DNA of 64,000 bases from VRUE01 sp963737575 (lineage in GTDB: Bacteria > Actinomycetota > Thermoleophilia > Solirubrobacterales > 70-9): NCBI GenBank assembly GCA_963737575.1, contig CAVTTJ010000011.1, positions 62,001 through 126,000 of the forward strand. The letters run 5' to 3'. The notes beneath the pieces were generated by a model, which saw only the letters and a program-made list of their open reading frames with translations, was not told the DNA's origin and ran no database searches. A program made the position numbers and the translations under genes. Below are positions 24,867 through 32,713 of the stretch, piece after piece; the first letter of the stretch is position 1, and the number at the start of each line of letters is the position of its first letter.

Positions 24867-26414
24867 ATGAAGCTCCGACGTTCAGGGATCTGTGTGGCAC
24901 TGCTGACCACGGCGATCTGTCTCTCCGCGACGGCCTCCGCCATCGCCGACACCGCAACTCCCCTCGGCGGCAGCCCACTGAACGTCTACGTCGGCGAACG
25001 CGGCCAGCTCCAGGCGGTCCGGGCGGATTCCGGCGAAGGGATCTTCTTCCCGTCGTCCGATACCGTCGGCGACGCCGGCTTCTTCCTCGCCTTCCCGAGC
25101 GGATACCCGGGCGAATCCGAACCGCAGGTCTTCGGCTTCGACGGCAATGCCGGCCCGTTTCTGGAAAAGGAATACACGCCGGGTCCGCTGTCCCCGGTCA
25201 GCGGCAGCGGCACCGCCGCCGACCCCCTCAAACAGGTGACCACCTATGACGTCGGAAGCGTCATCACGGTGACCCAGACGACCACCTACGTCAACGGCTC
25301 GCAGGAATTCCGGGTCCACTGGGAAGTTCACAACAACAGCGTCGAAGCAATCAACTTCAAGGCGCTGGCCGCAGCCGACTTCTACTTCCAGGGCGATGAC
25401 TCGGGCACCGGGATCTTCACTGCCGGACCCCCGCGCTTCATCGGCGGCACCAACCTCGACACCGGCACCTCCGGCGGGTTCGTCGAGGTCCTCGAAGGCG
25501 GCCTGGCGCCGTGGTCGGCTTACGAGGCCCTCAAATACGGGAATGGCGATCCTGAAACCGTCTGGGGCAAGATCGAGGAATCGGCGTCGAGCACCAGCGC
25601 GACCTTCGACGACTCGGTGCTCGGCATTGCCGCCGACAACGCCGGTGGCGTCGAGTGGGACCAGGACGCGACCGGGCCGGGCCTCGCCGCGAGCTCGACT
25701 CGCTCCTACGAGCTGGTGATCCGCAGCGCGGTCCCGTCGGCTCTCCAGCTCAACCCGACCAACGCCGGCTCGAAGCAGGGCGTCCCGATCAACATCACGG
25801 CGACCGCGACCGACTCCAACGGCACCCCCTACGCCGGCAAGACGCTCCACTACTCGATCGCGGGGCCGAACACGACCACCGGGACCACCACGCTCAACTC
25901 CGCGGGAGTCGGGGTCATCACCGACCCCGGCGCGAAAGCGGGGACCGACGCGGTCACGGTATTCCTCGACTTCAACAACAACGGCAACCGCGAGCCGACC
26001 GAGCCGCAGGCCTCGGCGCAGGCGACGTTCGTCGACTCGGTGCCGCCGAATTGCACGATCAAGACCAGCGGCACCCTCGTGGCCGGCGGTGAATCCGGCA
26101 AACCGCTGGTGATCGAAGTGAAGTGTGGCGAGGCGGGGACGGTGACGATGGAAACCACCCTCGAACCCCCCGCCGGGGCGGGCTCGTCGGCCGCCGCCTC
26201 GAAGAAGGTGAAGATCAAGCTCAAGCCGGTCAAGAAGAAGGTCAAGAAGGGCAAGAAGACCGCGTTCAAGATCAAGATTCCGAAGAGCGTCGCCCACAAG
26301 TACGCCGGCAAGACGCTGAAGGCGAAGATCAAGGTGACCGCCCGCGACAAGCAGGGCAACAAGAAGACGAAGACGTCGAAGGCAAAGGTCAAGCTCGCGA
26401 AGCTGGGGAAGTGA
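24867..26414 (+). CDS. Exported protein with Big-type Ig domain and Lys-rich tail
   Basis: The product is 515 residues; GAAAGG precedes ATG 24867. The signal peptide is about 1-27 (ATASAIADT). A globular domain of about 250 residues (25-275), which I do not recognise, is followed by an invasin/intimin-like Ig domain (about 280-390; PINITATATDSNGTPYAGKTLHYS and the D-x-N-x-N-G-x-R-E-P-T-E-P turn). The last 90 residues are extremely basic (KKVKIKLKPVKKKVKKGKK and more). That tail may bind acidic wall polymers or DNA (inference). The next gene starts eight bases later and also ends in a basic tail. Confidence 0.72.
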   Translation: MKLRRSGICVALLTTAICLSATASAIADTATPLGGSPLNVYVGERGQLQAVRADSGEGIFFPSSDTVGDAGFFLAFPSGYPGESEPQVFGFDGNAGPFLEKEYTPGPLSPVSGSGTAADPLKQVTTYDVGSVITVTQTTTYVNGSQEFRVHWEVHNNSVEAINFKALAAADFYFQGDDSGTGIFTAGPPRFIGGTNLDTGTSGGFVEVLEGGLAPWSAYEALKYGNGDPETVWGKIEESASSTSATFDDSVLGIAADNAGGVEWDQDATGPGLAASSTRSYELVIRSAVPSALQLNPTNAGSKQGVPINITATATDSNGTPYAGKTLHYSIAGPNTTTGTTTLNSAGVGVITDPGAKAGTDAVTVFLDFNNNGNREPTEPQASAQATFVDSVPPNCTIKTSGTLVAGGESGKPLVIEVKCGEAGTVTMETTLEPPAGAGSSAAASKKVKIKLKPVKKKVKKGKKTAFKIKIPKSVAHKYAGKTLKAKIKVTARDKQGNKKTKTSKAKVKLAKLGK

Positions 26415-26421
26415 CCGGCGG

Positions 26422-27825
26422 TTGAAGCTCGCCCTGGCGGCGGCGCTGCTCGGCTCGGCGCTGTTCGCGAGTTCCGCGAGCGCCGCCGTCACGGTCAACA
26501 CCACCACCGACTCGAACGCGGCCGGGGGGTGCATCGGGGCCGCGGGCGACTGTTCGTTGCGGCAGGCGATCGCGGTCGCGGCGCCGGGTGAGACGGTTGT
26601 CGTTCCCGCCGGGACCTACCCGCTGGCCCTCGGCGGCCTGACGGTGACCCAGGCCGTGAACATCCAGGGCGCGGGTGCCGGGGCGACGAGCGTCGTCGTC
26701 GACGGCGGCACATCAGCGCACGCGTTCGTGGTCTCGAGCTCCGAACAGGTGACGATCTCGGGAATGACGATCTCCGCCGGCCACGTGACCGGAGAAGGAG
26801 CCGCCTTCCTCAGTGGTGGGGCCGTCTCCAACCTGACCGGCTCGGCTCTCTCGCTGGTCGCGGTCGCCGTCTCGGGAACCACGCTGGAGAAGACCGACGC
26901 CTCGATCGGCGCCGTTCGGGGGGCGGGTATCGCAAACAGGGGCACCCTCAGCATCGCCGACAGCACGGTGAGCGGGAACATGGAGGTCGCGACCGAGGCG
27001 GCGAGCGCCGAGCAGGGCGCCGGTCTCTTCAACTCGGGAGGAACCGTCTCGATACTCGACAGCACCTTCTCGGGCAACACGCAGATCGCGACCTACGGGG
27101 CGACCTCGAGCGGGTCGGCGATCGCGAACCTGGGGCCGGAAATGTCGCTGCTGAACGTCACCGTCGCCGGCAACTCCGGCTCGGCCGCGATCGCCAACAG
27201 CGGCACCCTCAACACCCGGAACTCGATCTTCTCCAACGCCCCGGGCGGCAATTGCGAAGGCGCGCTGACCTCGCAGGGCACCAACCTCGAGAACACCGAC
27301 CAGTGCGGGCTCCACGCCGCCGGCGATCTGGTGGGAACGGAGCCTCAGCTCGGTCCTCTCGCCGGCAACGGCGGCCAGACGGACACCCTCGCCCTCCTCC
27401 CCGGAAGCCCGGCGATCGACCACGGCTCCGGCTGCCCGGCGGCCGACCAGCGCGGGGTCGCGCGGCCACAGGGGGCGGCCTGCGACATCGGAGCGTTCGA
27501 GCTCGTGCCGGCGAGCGTGACGCCCTCGAACGTGTTCAGGTTCGAGCAGTTGAAACGCAACAAGGCGAAGGGAACCGCGCTGCTGTTCGTCACCGTTCCC
27601 GGCCCCGGGATGATCGCCCTCGCCGGCAACGGCATCGCTGCGCGAGCCCCGAAAGCCGTCGCCGCTGCCGGCGTCGTCAAGCTGCAGATCAGGGCCAAGG
27701 GCAAGGCCCGCCGCAAGCTCGGCCGCGTCGGCAAGGCGAAGGTGACCGCGAAGGTGACCTATACGCCGACCGGGGGCATCGCCAGCACCAAGGCGAAGAC
27801 GATCAAGCTGCTCAAGCGCCGCTAG
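26422..27825 (+). CDS. Exported parallel beta-helix protein, choice-of-anchor Q type
   Basis: The product is 467 residues with a TTG start seven bases after the upstream gene. A signal peptide (about 1-21) is followed by CSLRQAIAVA and a right-handed beta-helix region (about 60-280) with repeats such as SGMTISAGHV and ILDSTFSGNTQ. The region ends with the choice-of-anchor Q pattern NGGQTDTLALLPGSPAIDHG, CPAADQRGVARP and CDIGAFE. A further basic C-terminal beta domain follows. The family often carries polysaccharide-binding or lyase-like helices, but no catalytic residues are evident. Likely an operon with the preceding gene. Confidence 0.78.
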   Translation: MKLALAAALLGSALFASSASAAVTVNTTTDSNAAGGCIGAAGDCSLRQAIAVAAPGETVVVPAGTYPLALGGLTVTQAVNIQGAGAGATSVVVDGGTSAHAFVVSSSEQVTISGMTISAGHVTGEGAAFLSGGAVSNLTGSALSLVAVAVSGTTLEKTDASIGAVRGAGIANRGTLSIADSTVSGNMEVATEAASAEQGAGLFNSGGTVSILDSTFSGNTQIATYGATSSGSAIANLGPEMSLLNVTVAGNSGSAAIANSGTLNTRNSIFSNAPGGNCEGALTSQGTNLENTDQCGLHAAGDLVGTEPQLGPLAGNGGQTDTLALLPGSPAIDHGSGCPAADQRGVARPQGAACDIGAFELVPASVTPSNVFRFEQLKRNKAKGTALLFVTVPGPGMIALAGNGIAARAPKAVAAAGVVKLQIRAKGKARRKLGRVGKAKVTAKVTYTPTGGIASTKAKTIKLLKRR

Positions 27826-27829
27826 GAGG

Positions 27830-28243
27830 TCAGGCTCGCGAAACCGGGGTGGACGAGGCCGCCAGCCGGAGCTTGGCCCCGCGTCTCGATCCCCTCCGGG
27901 CCCGGTTCGCAGCCCTCGCGAGCGGGGCCCGCACCTCGTGCATCAGCCGTTCCCACTCCCGGTCATATGCCGTGTCCGCCGCCCCGTCTGTGGTGACCGC
28001 CTCGTGTTCGAGCGACCGGATTCGGTTGCTCCAGCCAGGTCCGTAGAGGACATCCGGGCTCGCCCCGAGCGACCGGGCGATCGAGGCGAGGAAGATCGCG
28101 AGGGTGAGGTCGAGCCGTGCCGGGTCGACACGCATCAGGAGCTCGCGGGCCCTGTGTTCGAACGCGGGATCAACCCGCTGTGCGGGGGTCGCCTCGAACA
28201 GGTCCCTCGATAGCCGGCCGGCGATTGCGTGGGTCGGTTCCAT
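27830..28243 (-). CDS. Hypothetical protein (helical, unknown family)
   Basis: The product is 137 residues from ATG 28243; a GTG at 28273 is also possible. No family is recognised. The sequence is helical and evenly mixed in charge (DPARLDLTLAIFLASIARSLG, then EWERLMHEVRAPLARAA), with a basic, Ser/Arg-rich end. Codon third positions are strongly G/C, which favours coding in this frame over the plus-strand alternatives. It is convergent with the beta-helix gene, stops five bases apart. Confidence 0.5.
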   Translation of the reverse strand: MEPTHAIAGRLSRDLFEATPAQRVDPAFEHRARELLMRVDPARLDLTLAIFLASIARSLGASPDVLYGPGWSNRIRSLEHEAVTTDGAADTAYDREWERLMHEVRAPLARAANRARRGSRRGAKLRLAASSTPVSRA

Positions 28244-28273
28244 CCCGACGTTTTTCGGCTCCCCCAGCGGCAC

Positions 28274-28640
28274 TTTGAGGCCATTGGACGAATCGACTCG
28301 ACTTTTGGGGACCCTTCCTGCTGAGGCGTGAGGAGCTTTGGATAGATCCGGTCCAGGCGCGTGCTGACGAAATTCGCCTTGCGAACCGCATGCTGTGGCC
28401 GTTCGCGGTCGATTCGGGCTCGGTAGATGCCATCGCCATCGGTTTCAGCAGTGGAGTGCCCATGAGCTCGGCCCTAGGACCGAGCACTCAGCTCTTCTCA
28501 CGCAGCGCCAGGGTTCGAGCAGGCGGTCCCGAACCAGTTGACGAGGTGGAGGGACCACCCCGCAAACAGCTTCGTTGGACGCAGCACGAGCGCATTGGGT
28601 GGACGTGATGCGCAGGTTGCCTTCCATCCCCTCGACCGCC
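28274..28640. other. Non-coding or remnant stretch before the riboswitch
   Basis: No gene is supported here. One plus-strand frame reads EELWIDPVQARADEIRLANRM around 28330-28390 and looks protein-like for about 40 residues, so a remnant of a lost gene is possible. There is no start, ribosome site or family match. A -10-like TAGACT at 28649-28654 may start the riboswitch transcript. Confidence 0.35.
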
Positions 28641-28673
28641 GAAGCGGCTAGACTGCCCGCGTTCCGAGGACCG

Positions 28674-28800
28674 ATACGCCGAGTCCCGCTCGCAGAAGAC
28701 GAGCGGGAGCGGGGGAACCACGTTTTCGGGGCTAACCCGCCCGCTGAGGGCGGGGGCGCAGGCTCCTTTCGCGCCAGCCCGACAGCTAACCCCGTAGGCC
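28674..28800 (+). promoter_or_regulatory. ydaO/yuaA-type cyclic di-AMP riboswitch
   Basis: The conserved blocks appear in the right order: GAGCGGGAGCGGGGGAACCA (28708-28719 is its core), GGGGCTAACCCG, GGCGCAGGCTCCTTTCGCG, and near the 3' end CCCGACAGCTAACCCCGTAG (28778-28797), which is the hallmark of this class. The closing GCC/GGC helix joins 28678-28680 with 28797-28799. The gene downstream encodes an NlpC/P60-type wall hydrolase, a classic target of this riboswitch in Actinobacteria. High c-di-AMP normally lowers expression. The expression platform is not clear from reading; the GGAGGAGG ribosome site follows at 28804-28811. Confidence 0.88.
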
Positions 28801-28817
28801 CACGGAGGAGGCTGGTT

Positions 28818-29435
28818 TTGCGGAAAGAGGAGAGAGTTGCAAGGGCCGCGCTGGTTGCCTTCGGTGCGGTGCTGGCGATGGCCATTGCCACCTCGTCGGC
28901 TCTGGCCTCCGGCGGTGGCTTGGAACCCGATCCGACGGGGGTCGATGCTCCCTCGTCGGCCACCGAAACCGTCATCGAATGCTCCCCACAGGTGGGTGGA
29001 GTCGCGAACGGCACCTGCACGAGATTCCCAAGGGCGCGTCTTTTCAATGGAATCGCGGTGGCGCCGGCAACCGCCCTTGGACAGGTCAGGGCAACCATCG
29101 AAGCGGCCAATTTGATTCGCACAAAGCCCTACATCTGGGGCGGAGGCCACGGTCAATGGTCCTCCCCTGGATACGACTGTTCTGGAGCGGTCAGCTTCGC
29201 CCTGCATGGCGGCGGTTTTCTCGAAGCGCCGATGGATTCGGGCGAAATGATGGACTGGGGTCTGCCGGGCAAGGGTCGGTGGATCACTATCTACGCCAAC
29301 GCAGGCCACGCCTTCGCGGTGATCGATGGCTTGCGCTGGGACACCGTCGGAGACGCACACGGGACGGGCCCTCGCTGGCACAGGCAAATGGTCCCGACCG
29401 CTGGATTCGTCGCTCGCCATCCTCCCGGGTACTGA
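28818..29435 (+). CDS. NlpC/P60-type peptidoglycan endopeptidase
   Basis: The product is 205 residues from TTG 28818, chosen because GGAGGAGG stands upstream and the riboswitch ends just before it; the open frame upstream runs through the riboswitch. A signal-anchor segment (about 8-30) precedes the enzyme domain. The catalytic Cys lies in SPGYDCSGAVSFALHGGG and the His in NAGHAFAVIDGLRWDT. YIWGGGHG before the Cys is also typical. It would cut stem peptides of peptidoglycan outside the membrane. The expected link is osmotic or wall homeostasis through c-di-AMP. Confidence 0.85.
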   Translation: MRKEERVARAALVAFGAVLAMAIATSSALASGGGLEPDPTGVDAPSSATETVIECSPQVGGVANGTCTRFPRARLFNGIAVAPATALGQVRATIEAANLIRTKPYIWGGGHGQWSSPGYDCSGAVSFALHGGGFLEAPMDSGEMMDWGLPGKGRWITIYANAGHAFAVIDGLRWDTVGDAHGTGPRWHRQMVPTAGFVARHPPGY

Positions 29436-29487
29436 GGCGACTCGAGCTCGAGGGCGAAGCGCCAACGCCGTCCTTTTGGCGGGAGGT

Positions 29488-30180
29488 CTACTCCTGAAGG
29501 AGCTTCGGCAGATCGTGGATGATCTGTTCGGGTTGGAAGTTCTCCGGATAGATGGTGGTCAGCTTCCCGCTGGCGCCGATCCCGTAGATCAGAGCGGAGT
29601 GGGCAACGAACTCCGGGTTGACGGAGTCCCGGGTGGAGCCGACGTTCCAGGCTTCCCAGACCGGTCCGAGCTGTTCGGCGTCGCCGATCAGGTACTTCAT
29701 GCGACCGATCATTCCGTGCACCTTGAGGAAGTGGGCGACCGATTGGCGTGTGTCGTTGTGGGGGTCGACCGAGATCGCGACGATCTGCAGCTGCTTGCTG
29801 CGTTCAGGCCCTAGCCTTTCGAGCGTGTTATGCAGTTCGGCGGTCATCAGCGGACAGACATTCGGGCAGTGGGTGTAGAGGAAAGTGACGAAGACGGCCT
29901 TACCGCGGTAGTTCGCAAGATCGACCCGTTCCCCGAGGTAGTTGCGCAGTGCTCCGACGGAGGGCGCCGGCTTACGAGGTGAAACCAGCAGGCCGTCGAA
30001 TCTCTTCACCGCTTCGCTGTGGGCATTGCCGGGAAGCGCGGGCGAGGAGTGGTGGGTGACGAGAAGCGCCGTCACGCTGGCGACCACGGCCGCCACGACG
30101 ATCAGAGGGAAGAACACGGACAGCGGTACGCCTCTGGCCTTCTCCGGGCGATCCGGTGTGTTGGAGACATTTCTCGGCAT
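29488..30180 (-). CDS. SCO1/SenC-family copper chaperone/thiol protein
   Basis: The product is 230 residues. One N-terminal membrane anchor (FFPLIVVAAVVASVTALLV) is followed by a thioredoxin fold. The copper ligands are the CPNVC pair in FLYTHCPNVCPLMTAEL and the His in NPEFVAHSALIYGI. The family delivers copper to the CuA site of cytochrome c oxidase or reduces it. It is the last gene of a minus-strand copper and disulfide cluster, 111 bases after a fur remnant, and likely has its own promoter. Confidence 0.92.
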   Translation of the reverse strand: MPRNVSNTPDRPEKARGVPLSVFFPLIVVAAVVASVTALLVTHHSSPALPGNAHSEAVKRFDGLLVSPRKPAPSVGALRNYLGERVDLANYRGKAVFVTFLYTHCPNVCPLMTAELHNTLERLGPERSKQLQIVAISVDPHNDTRQSVAHFLKVHGMIGRMKYLIGDAEQLGPVWEAWNVGSTRDSVNPEFVAHSALIYGIGASGKLTTIYPENFQPEQIIHDLPKLLQE

Positions 30181-30291
30181 TGGTCTATTTGCCCCTTTCT
30201 CTTGCGACGGTACTACTTCGGTATTCGTGCTCTCTGTGGTCGTGCTCCAGGGTGAGGACAGGGACTTGCGGCCAGCCCGCTGCGCTGGCCG

Positions 30292-30522
30292 TCAGCTCGC
30301 GCAGCGCTTGCAGAGACCGCGCAGGACGACATCGTGCTCGGCAATCTCGAAGGGGACCTGATCGGAGACCGCTCCGATCGCCCGCTCCAGCCCGCGATCC
30401 TCAAGAGGCTCCATCCGCCCAAACCGCGAGCAGATCGCATGGTGGTGATGGCGGCCGCTGGGGTCGATCCGCTCGTAGCTGGCGATTCCCTTCGCCACCT
30501 CAAAGCGCTGAACCAGACAGCT
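30292..30522 (-). pseudogene. Fur-family regulator remnant (C-terminal half)
   Basis: About 75 residues of the dimerisation and metal-binding half remain: LVQRFEVAKGIASYERIDP, then GRHHHHAICSRFGRMEPLED, then AEHDVVLRGLCKRCAS. The N-terminal winged helix is missing; the sequence runs straight into the end of the DsbA-like gene. The second Cys of the first zinc pair is replaced by Phe (CSRFG in place of CxxCG). Both facts indicate a dead gene. The longer open frame to 30621 only reads through the neighbour. A metal regulator of this copper cluster has probably been lost. Confidence 0.8.
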
Positions 30523-30550
30523 GTTTTTTGATGCCCTTCGCGCGGCATGG

Positions 30551-31315
30551 CTACTCAGCCTCTTGGATCGCAACTTCGAGCTCTTCCATTGTTTCCGGCG
30601 TGCCGATCGCTTCGCTGCCACCCGGTCCTTCGACGAAAAATGACGGGGTGCCTTCGAAGCCGTGCGCCTGCGCTTCGCGCGTCGTACGTGCGACCTCGCG
30701 AAGTAGGCCCTTGCTCCTGCGTTCCTTGTTCCAGCGGGCCAGATCGGGGACCTTGGCGCCCTTGGCGATGGCGGTGAGGAAGGAGTCGGTCACGTAGCCG
30801 GATCGCTCCTCCCCCTGGTTGCGATAGAAGACGTCGATGAAGTTCCAGCCGCGGCCCTGTTCGCCGGCTGCCAGAGCGGCCGCCCCGGCTGGAACCGACT
30901 GCTGGCTGATGATCGTGTAGTTGCGGAAGTCGATCTTCGCTTCACCGCGACTCACCGAGCCGGCGATCACCGATGGCAGGACTTCTTCGGAGAAGGCCTT
31001 GCAGATCGGACACTGCAAGTCACCGAACTCGATCAGCGTGACCTTTGCCGAGGGATCTCCGAGAACCGTTCCGTGCTGGGGGATACCGGCCAGCTGTTCT
31101 TCGACGAGGCCGACGTCCTCGAGGTTGGTGTCTCCACCGCTCCCGCTGCCGCCCTGGCTGACAGTGACAATCAAGACCACGATCACGACGATCCCGACGA
31201 ATGCCGCGGCGCTCAGGAGCTGAACCCTGCGCCGTCGGCGCTGATCCTCCTTTGCTTGCGCCTGGGCACGAATCCGCTCCTGCCGACGCCGATCTCGCTC
31301 CTGCTTGCCGCTCAT
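30551..31315 (-). CDS. DsbA-like membrane-anchored thioredoxin (thiol oxidoreductase)
   Basis: The product is 254 residues. A basic cytosolic start (SGKQERDRRRQERIRAQ) is followed by one membrane segment (about 37-58) and a thioredoxin-fold domain. The active site CPIC is in LIEFGDLQCPICKAFSEEV, and the cis-Pro loop is in FEGTPSFFVEGPGG. It acts outside the membrane in disulfide formation. The start codon overlaps the VKOR stop as ATGA, so the two are translationally coupled; VKOR reoxidises DsbA in Actinobacteria. Confidence 0.92.
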   Translation of the reverse strand: MSGKQERDRRRQERIRAQAQAKEDQRRRRRVQLLSAAAFVGIVVIVVLIVTVSQGGSGSGGDTNLEDVGLVEEQLAGIPQHGTVLGDPSAKVTLIEFGDLQCPICKAFSEEVLPSVIAGSVSRGEAKIDFRNYTIISQQSVPAGAAALAAGEQGRGWNFIDVFYRNQGEERSGYVTDSFLTAIAKGAKVPDLARWNKERRSKGLLREVARTTREAQAHGFEGTPSFFVEGPGGSEAIGTPETMEELEVAIQEAE

Positions 31316-31791
31316 GATTCCTCCTTCTCGATTTCTTGGCCGTCGGCCGAGGCCGGCACCTGGGTCGGCTGGCCCAGGTAGGCGAATGCCCGCGTCGTGT
31401 TGAGAGCGAAGATGGCGGTCATCAGGACCGCGCTGCTCACGCACCACTGGCAGATCGCTTCGATCACGAACAGCTCCAGGTAGGTCAGGTAGGCACTGAA
31501 GCCGAAGCCGGCAAGCGAAATCGCGAAGCCGGCGAAGCGCCCCCGGTCGCCGGGGGTCAGCGCGGCCGCGATCAGCAACACGTAGCCCGCGATGCCGAAA
31601 GCGGCGACGTTGACCCCCGCGAGGTGGGAGTAGGAGCTGGCTGCGACTGTCTCGCAGCCGCCGCCGCCCGCCAAGCAGGCGGGTGCACCCCCACCCGAGT
31701 CGGCGATCGCGATGTACGTCGCGACGCCGACACCGAGCAAGGCGAATACCCCCGCGGCCCGCCTGAGCGCGTCCTCACGAGGCATCCTCAC
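31312..31791 (-). CDS. Vitamin K epoxide reductase (VKOR) family protein
   Basis: The product is 159 residues with about four membrane segments. The catalytic pair is in EAICQWCVSSAVLMT, and the loop Cys and Ser are in GGGGCETVAASSYSHLAGV. It passes electrons from DsbA-type partners to quinone. The start is a GTG at 31791; ATG 31785 is the alternative. It precedes the DsbA-like gene with an ATGA overlap. Confidence 0.92.
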   Translation of the reverse strand: MRMPREDALRRAAGVFALLGVGVATYIAIADSGGGAPACLAGGGGCETVAASSYSHLAGVNVAAFGIAGYVLLIAAALTPGDRGRFAGFAISLAGFGFSAYLTYLELFVIEAICQWCVSSAVLMTAIFALNTTRAFAYLGQPTQVPASADGQEIEKEES

Positions 31792-31899
31792 CCAGACCCC
31801 CCCCTTCTTTCCGAGACCCTGCGATCAACCGCACCAAAATCGAGGTGGAGCACCCTGCCCGAGCAGGAGCCGTCATGTAGACCGCCCGATACCCGCAGA

Positions 31900-31943
31900 G
31901 CCCTTCGGCGTGACGACATAGACGCTGGGATGCGCCGAAGGGC
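31900..31943. terminator. Long inverted repeat between the YcnI-like gene and VKOR
   Basis: Perfect 11-bp arms GCCCTTCGGCG and CGCCGAAGGGC are separated by 22 bases. It lies 38 bases after the YcnI-like gene stop and 109 bases before the VKOR start on the minus strand. No U-tract follows, so it may be a terminator, an attenuator or a protein-binding site. Confidence 0.45.
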
Positions 31944-31980
31944 GTCAGGTTTCCGCTCAGCGTTTGCGACATCCACTCCT

Positions 31981-32688
31981 CTAGGAATTCCGCCGGGTGC
32001 GGATCAAAGCGGCGGCGCCGAGAATCAGACCGAGCGCGCCGATCGCCAAGGCCGAGATGCCGAGGCCCTTGCTGGCGCTGTCGCCGGAGCTAGATTCGGA
32101 GCTCGATTCGCTGGATTCCGCCGGTGCTTCGGAGGGGCTCGGCGGTGCCGTCTCCGAGCCGGCGACGTCCTGCAGGACCCCACCTTCGGAAGTGACGTCG
32201 ATCTGCGGTGCCGGTTCTTCCGAGTTGGGCGGGCCGATCCAGCGCACGACTTCGCCGTTGTCGTAGTACTGCAGCACCTTGAAGGTCAGCACTTCGCCTT
32301 CCTTCCCCGGGATCTCGGTCGAGATCGGGAAGTTGAGAAACTGGCCGGGCGGAATCAGGCCCTGCTTGCCGCCCCCGGTCCAGATGATCTCCTTGACCTG
32401 TTCCGTGACTTCGCCATCTTCAGTTTGAACCGGCTTGGCTAGCTTGCTGGTCAGTACCTTTGACGTCCAGCCGGGCATGTATTCGGTCGAGATGTCGAGG
32501 AACCCCGGCGGCACCTGGACGGCTAGCTTGACGGTGTTGGCGCCTTCCATCTCGTTCGGTACCCGGATGTCGAGGGTGGCGAAGGAGCCGGTCGGGACCT
32601 CATTGGGATGCAGGCTGACATGCGCCTGCGCGACGGCCGGAACGAGCAGCGCTACGGCGGCCGCGAGGGCGAGAGCGATTCGTCTCAT
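31981..32688 (-). CDS. YcnI-like copper-binding protein (DUF1775), C-terminally anchored
   Basis: The product is 235 residues. The signal peptide is cleaved before HVSLHPNEVPTGSFATLDIR; the N-terminal His of the mature form is the copper ligand in this family. The beta domain (about 22-160) ends with PPNSEEPAPQIDV. A Ser-rich spacer (PAESSESSSESSSGDS) and one C-terminal membrane segment with an RTRR stop-transfer complete the usual layout. It lies 25 bases after the CopC-CopD gene. Confidence 0.9.
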   Translation of the reverse strand: MRRIALALAAAVALLVPAVAQAHVSLHPNEVPTGSFATLDIRVPNEMEGANTVKLAVQVPPGFLDISTEYMPGWTSKVLTSKLAKPVQTEDGEVTEQVKEIIWTGGGKQGLIPPGQFLNFPISTEIPGKEGEVLTFKVLQYYDNGEVVRWIGPPNSEEPAPQIDVTSEGGVLQDVAGSETAPPSPSEAPAESSESSSESSSGDSASKGLGISALAIGALGLILGAAALIRTRRNS

Positions 32689-32713
32689 CTCGGTGATCCT
32701 TTCTCTGGCGCCA

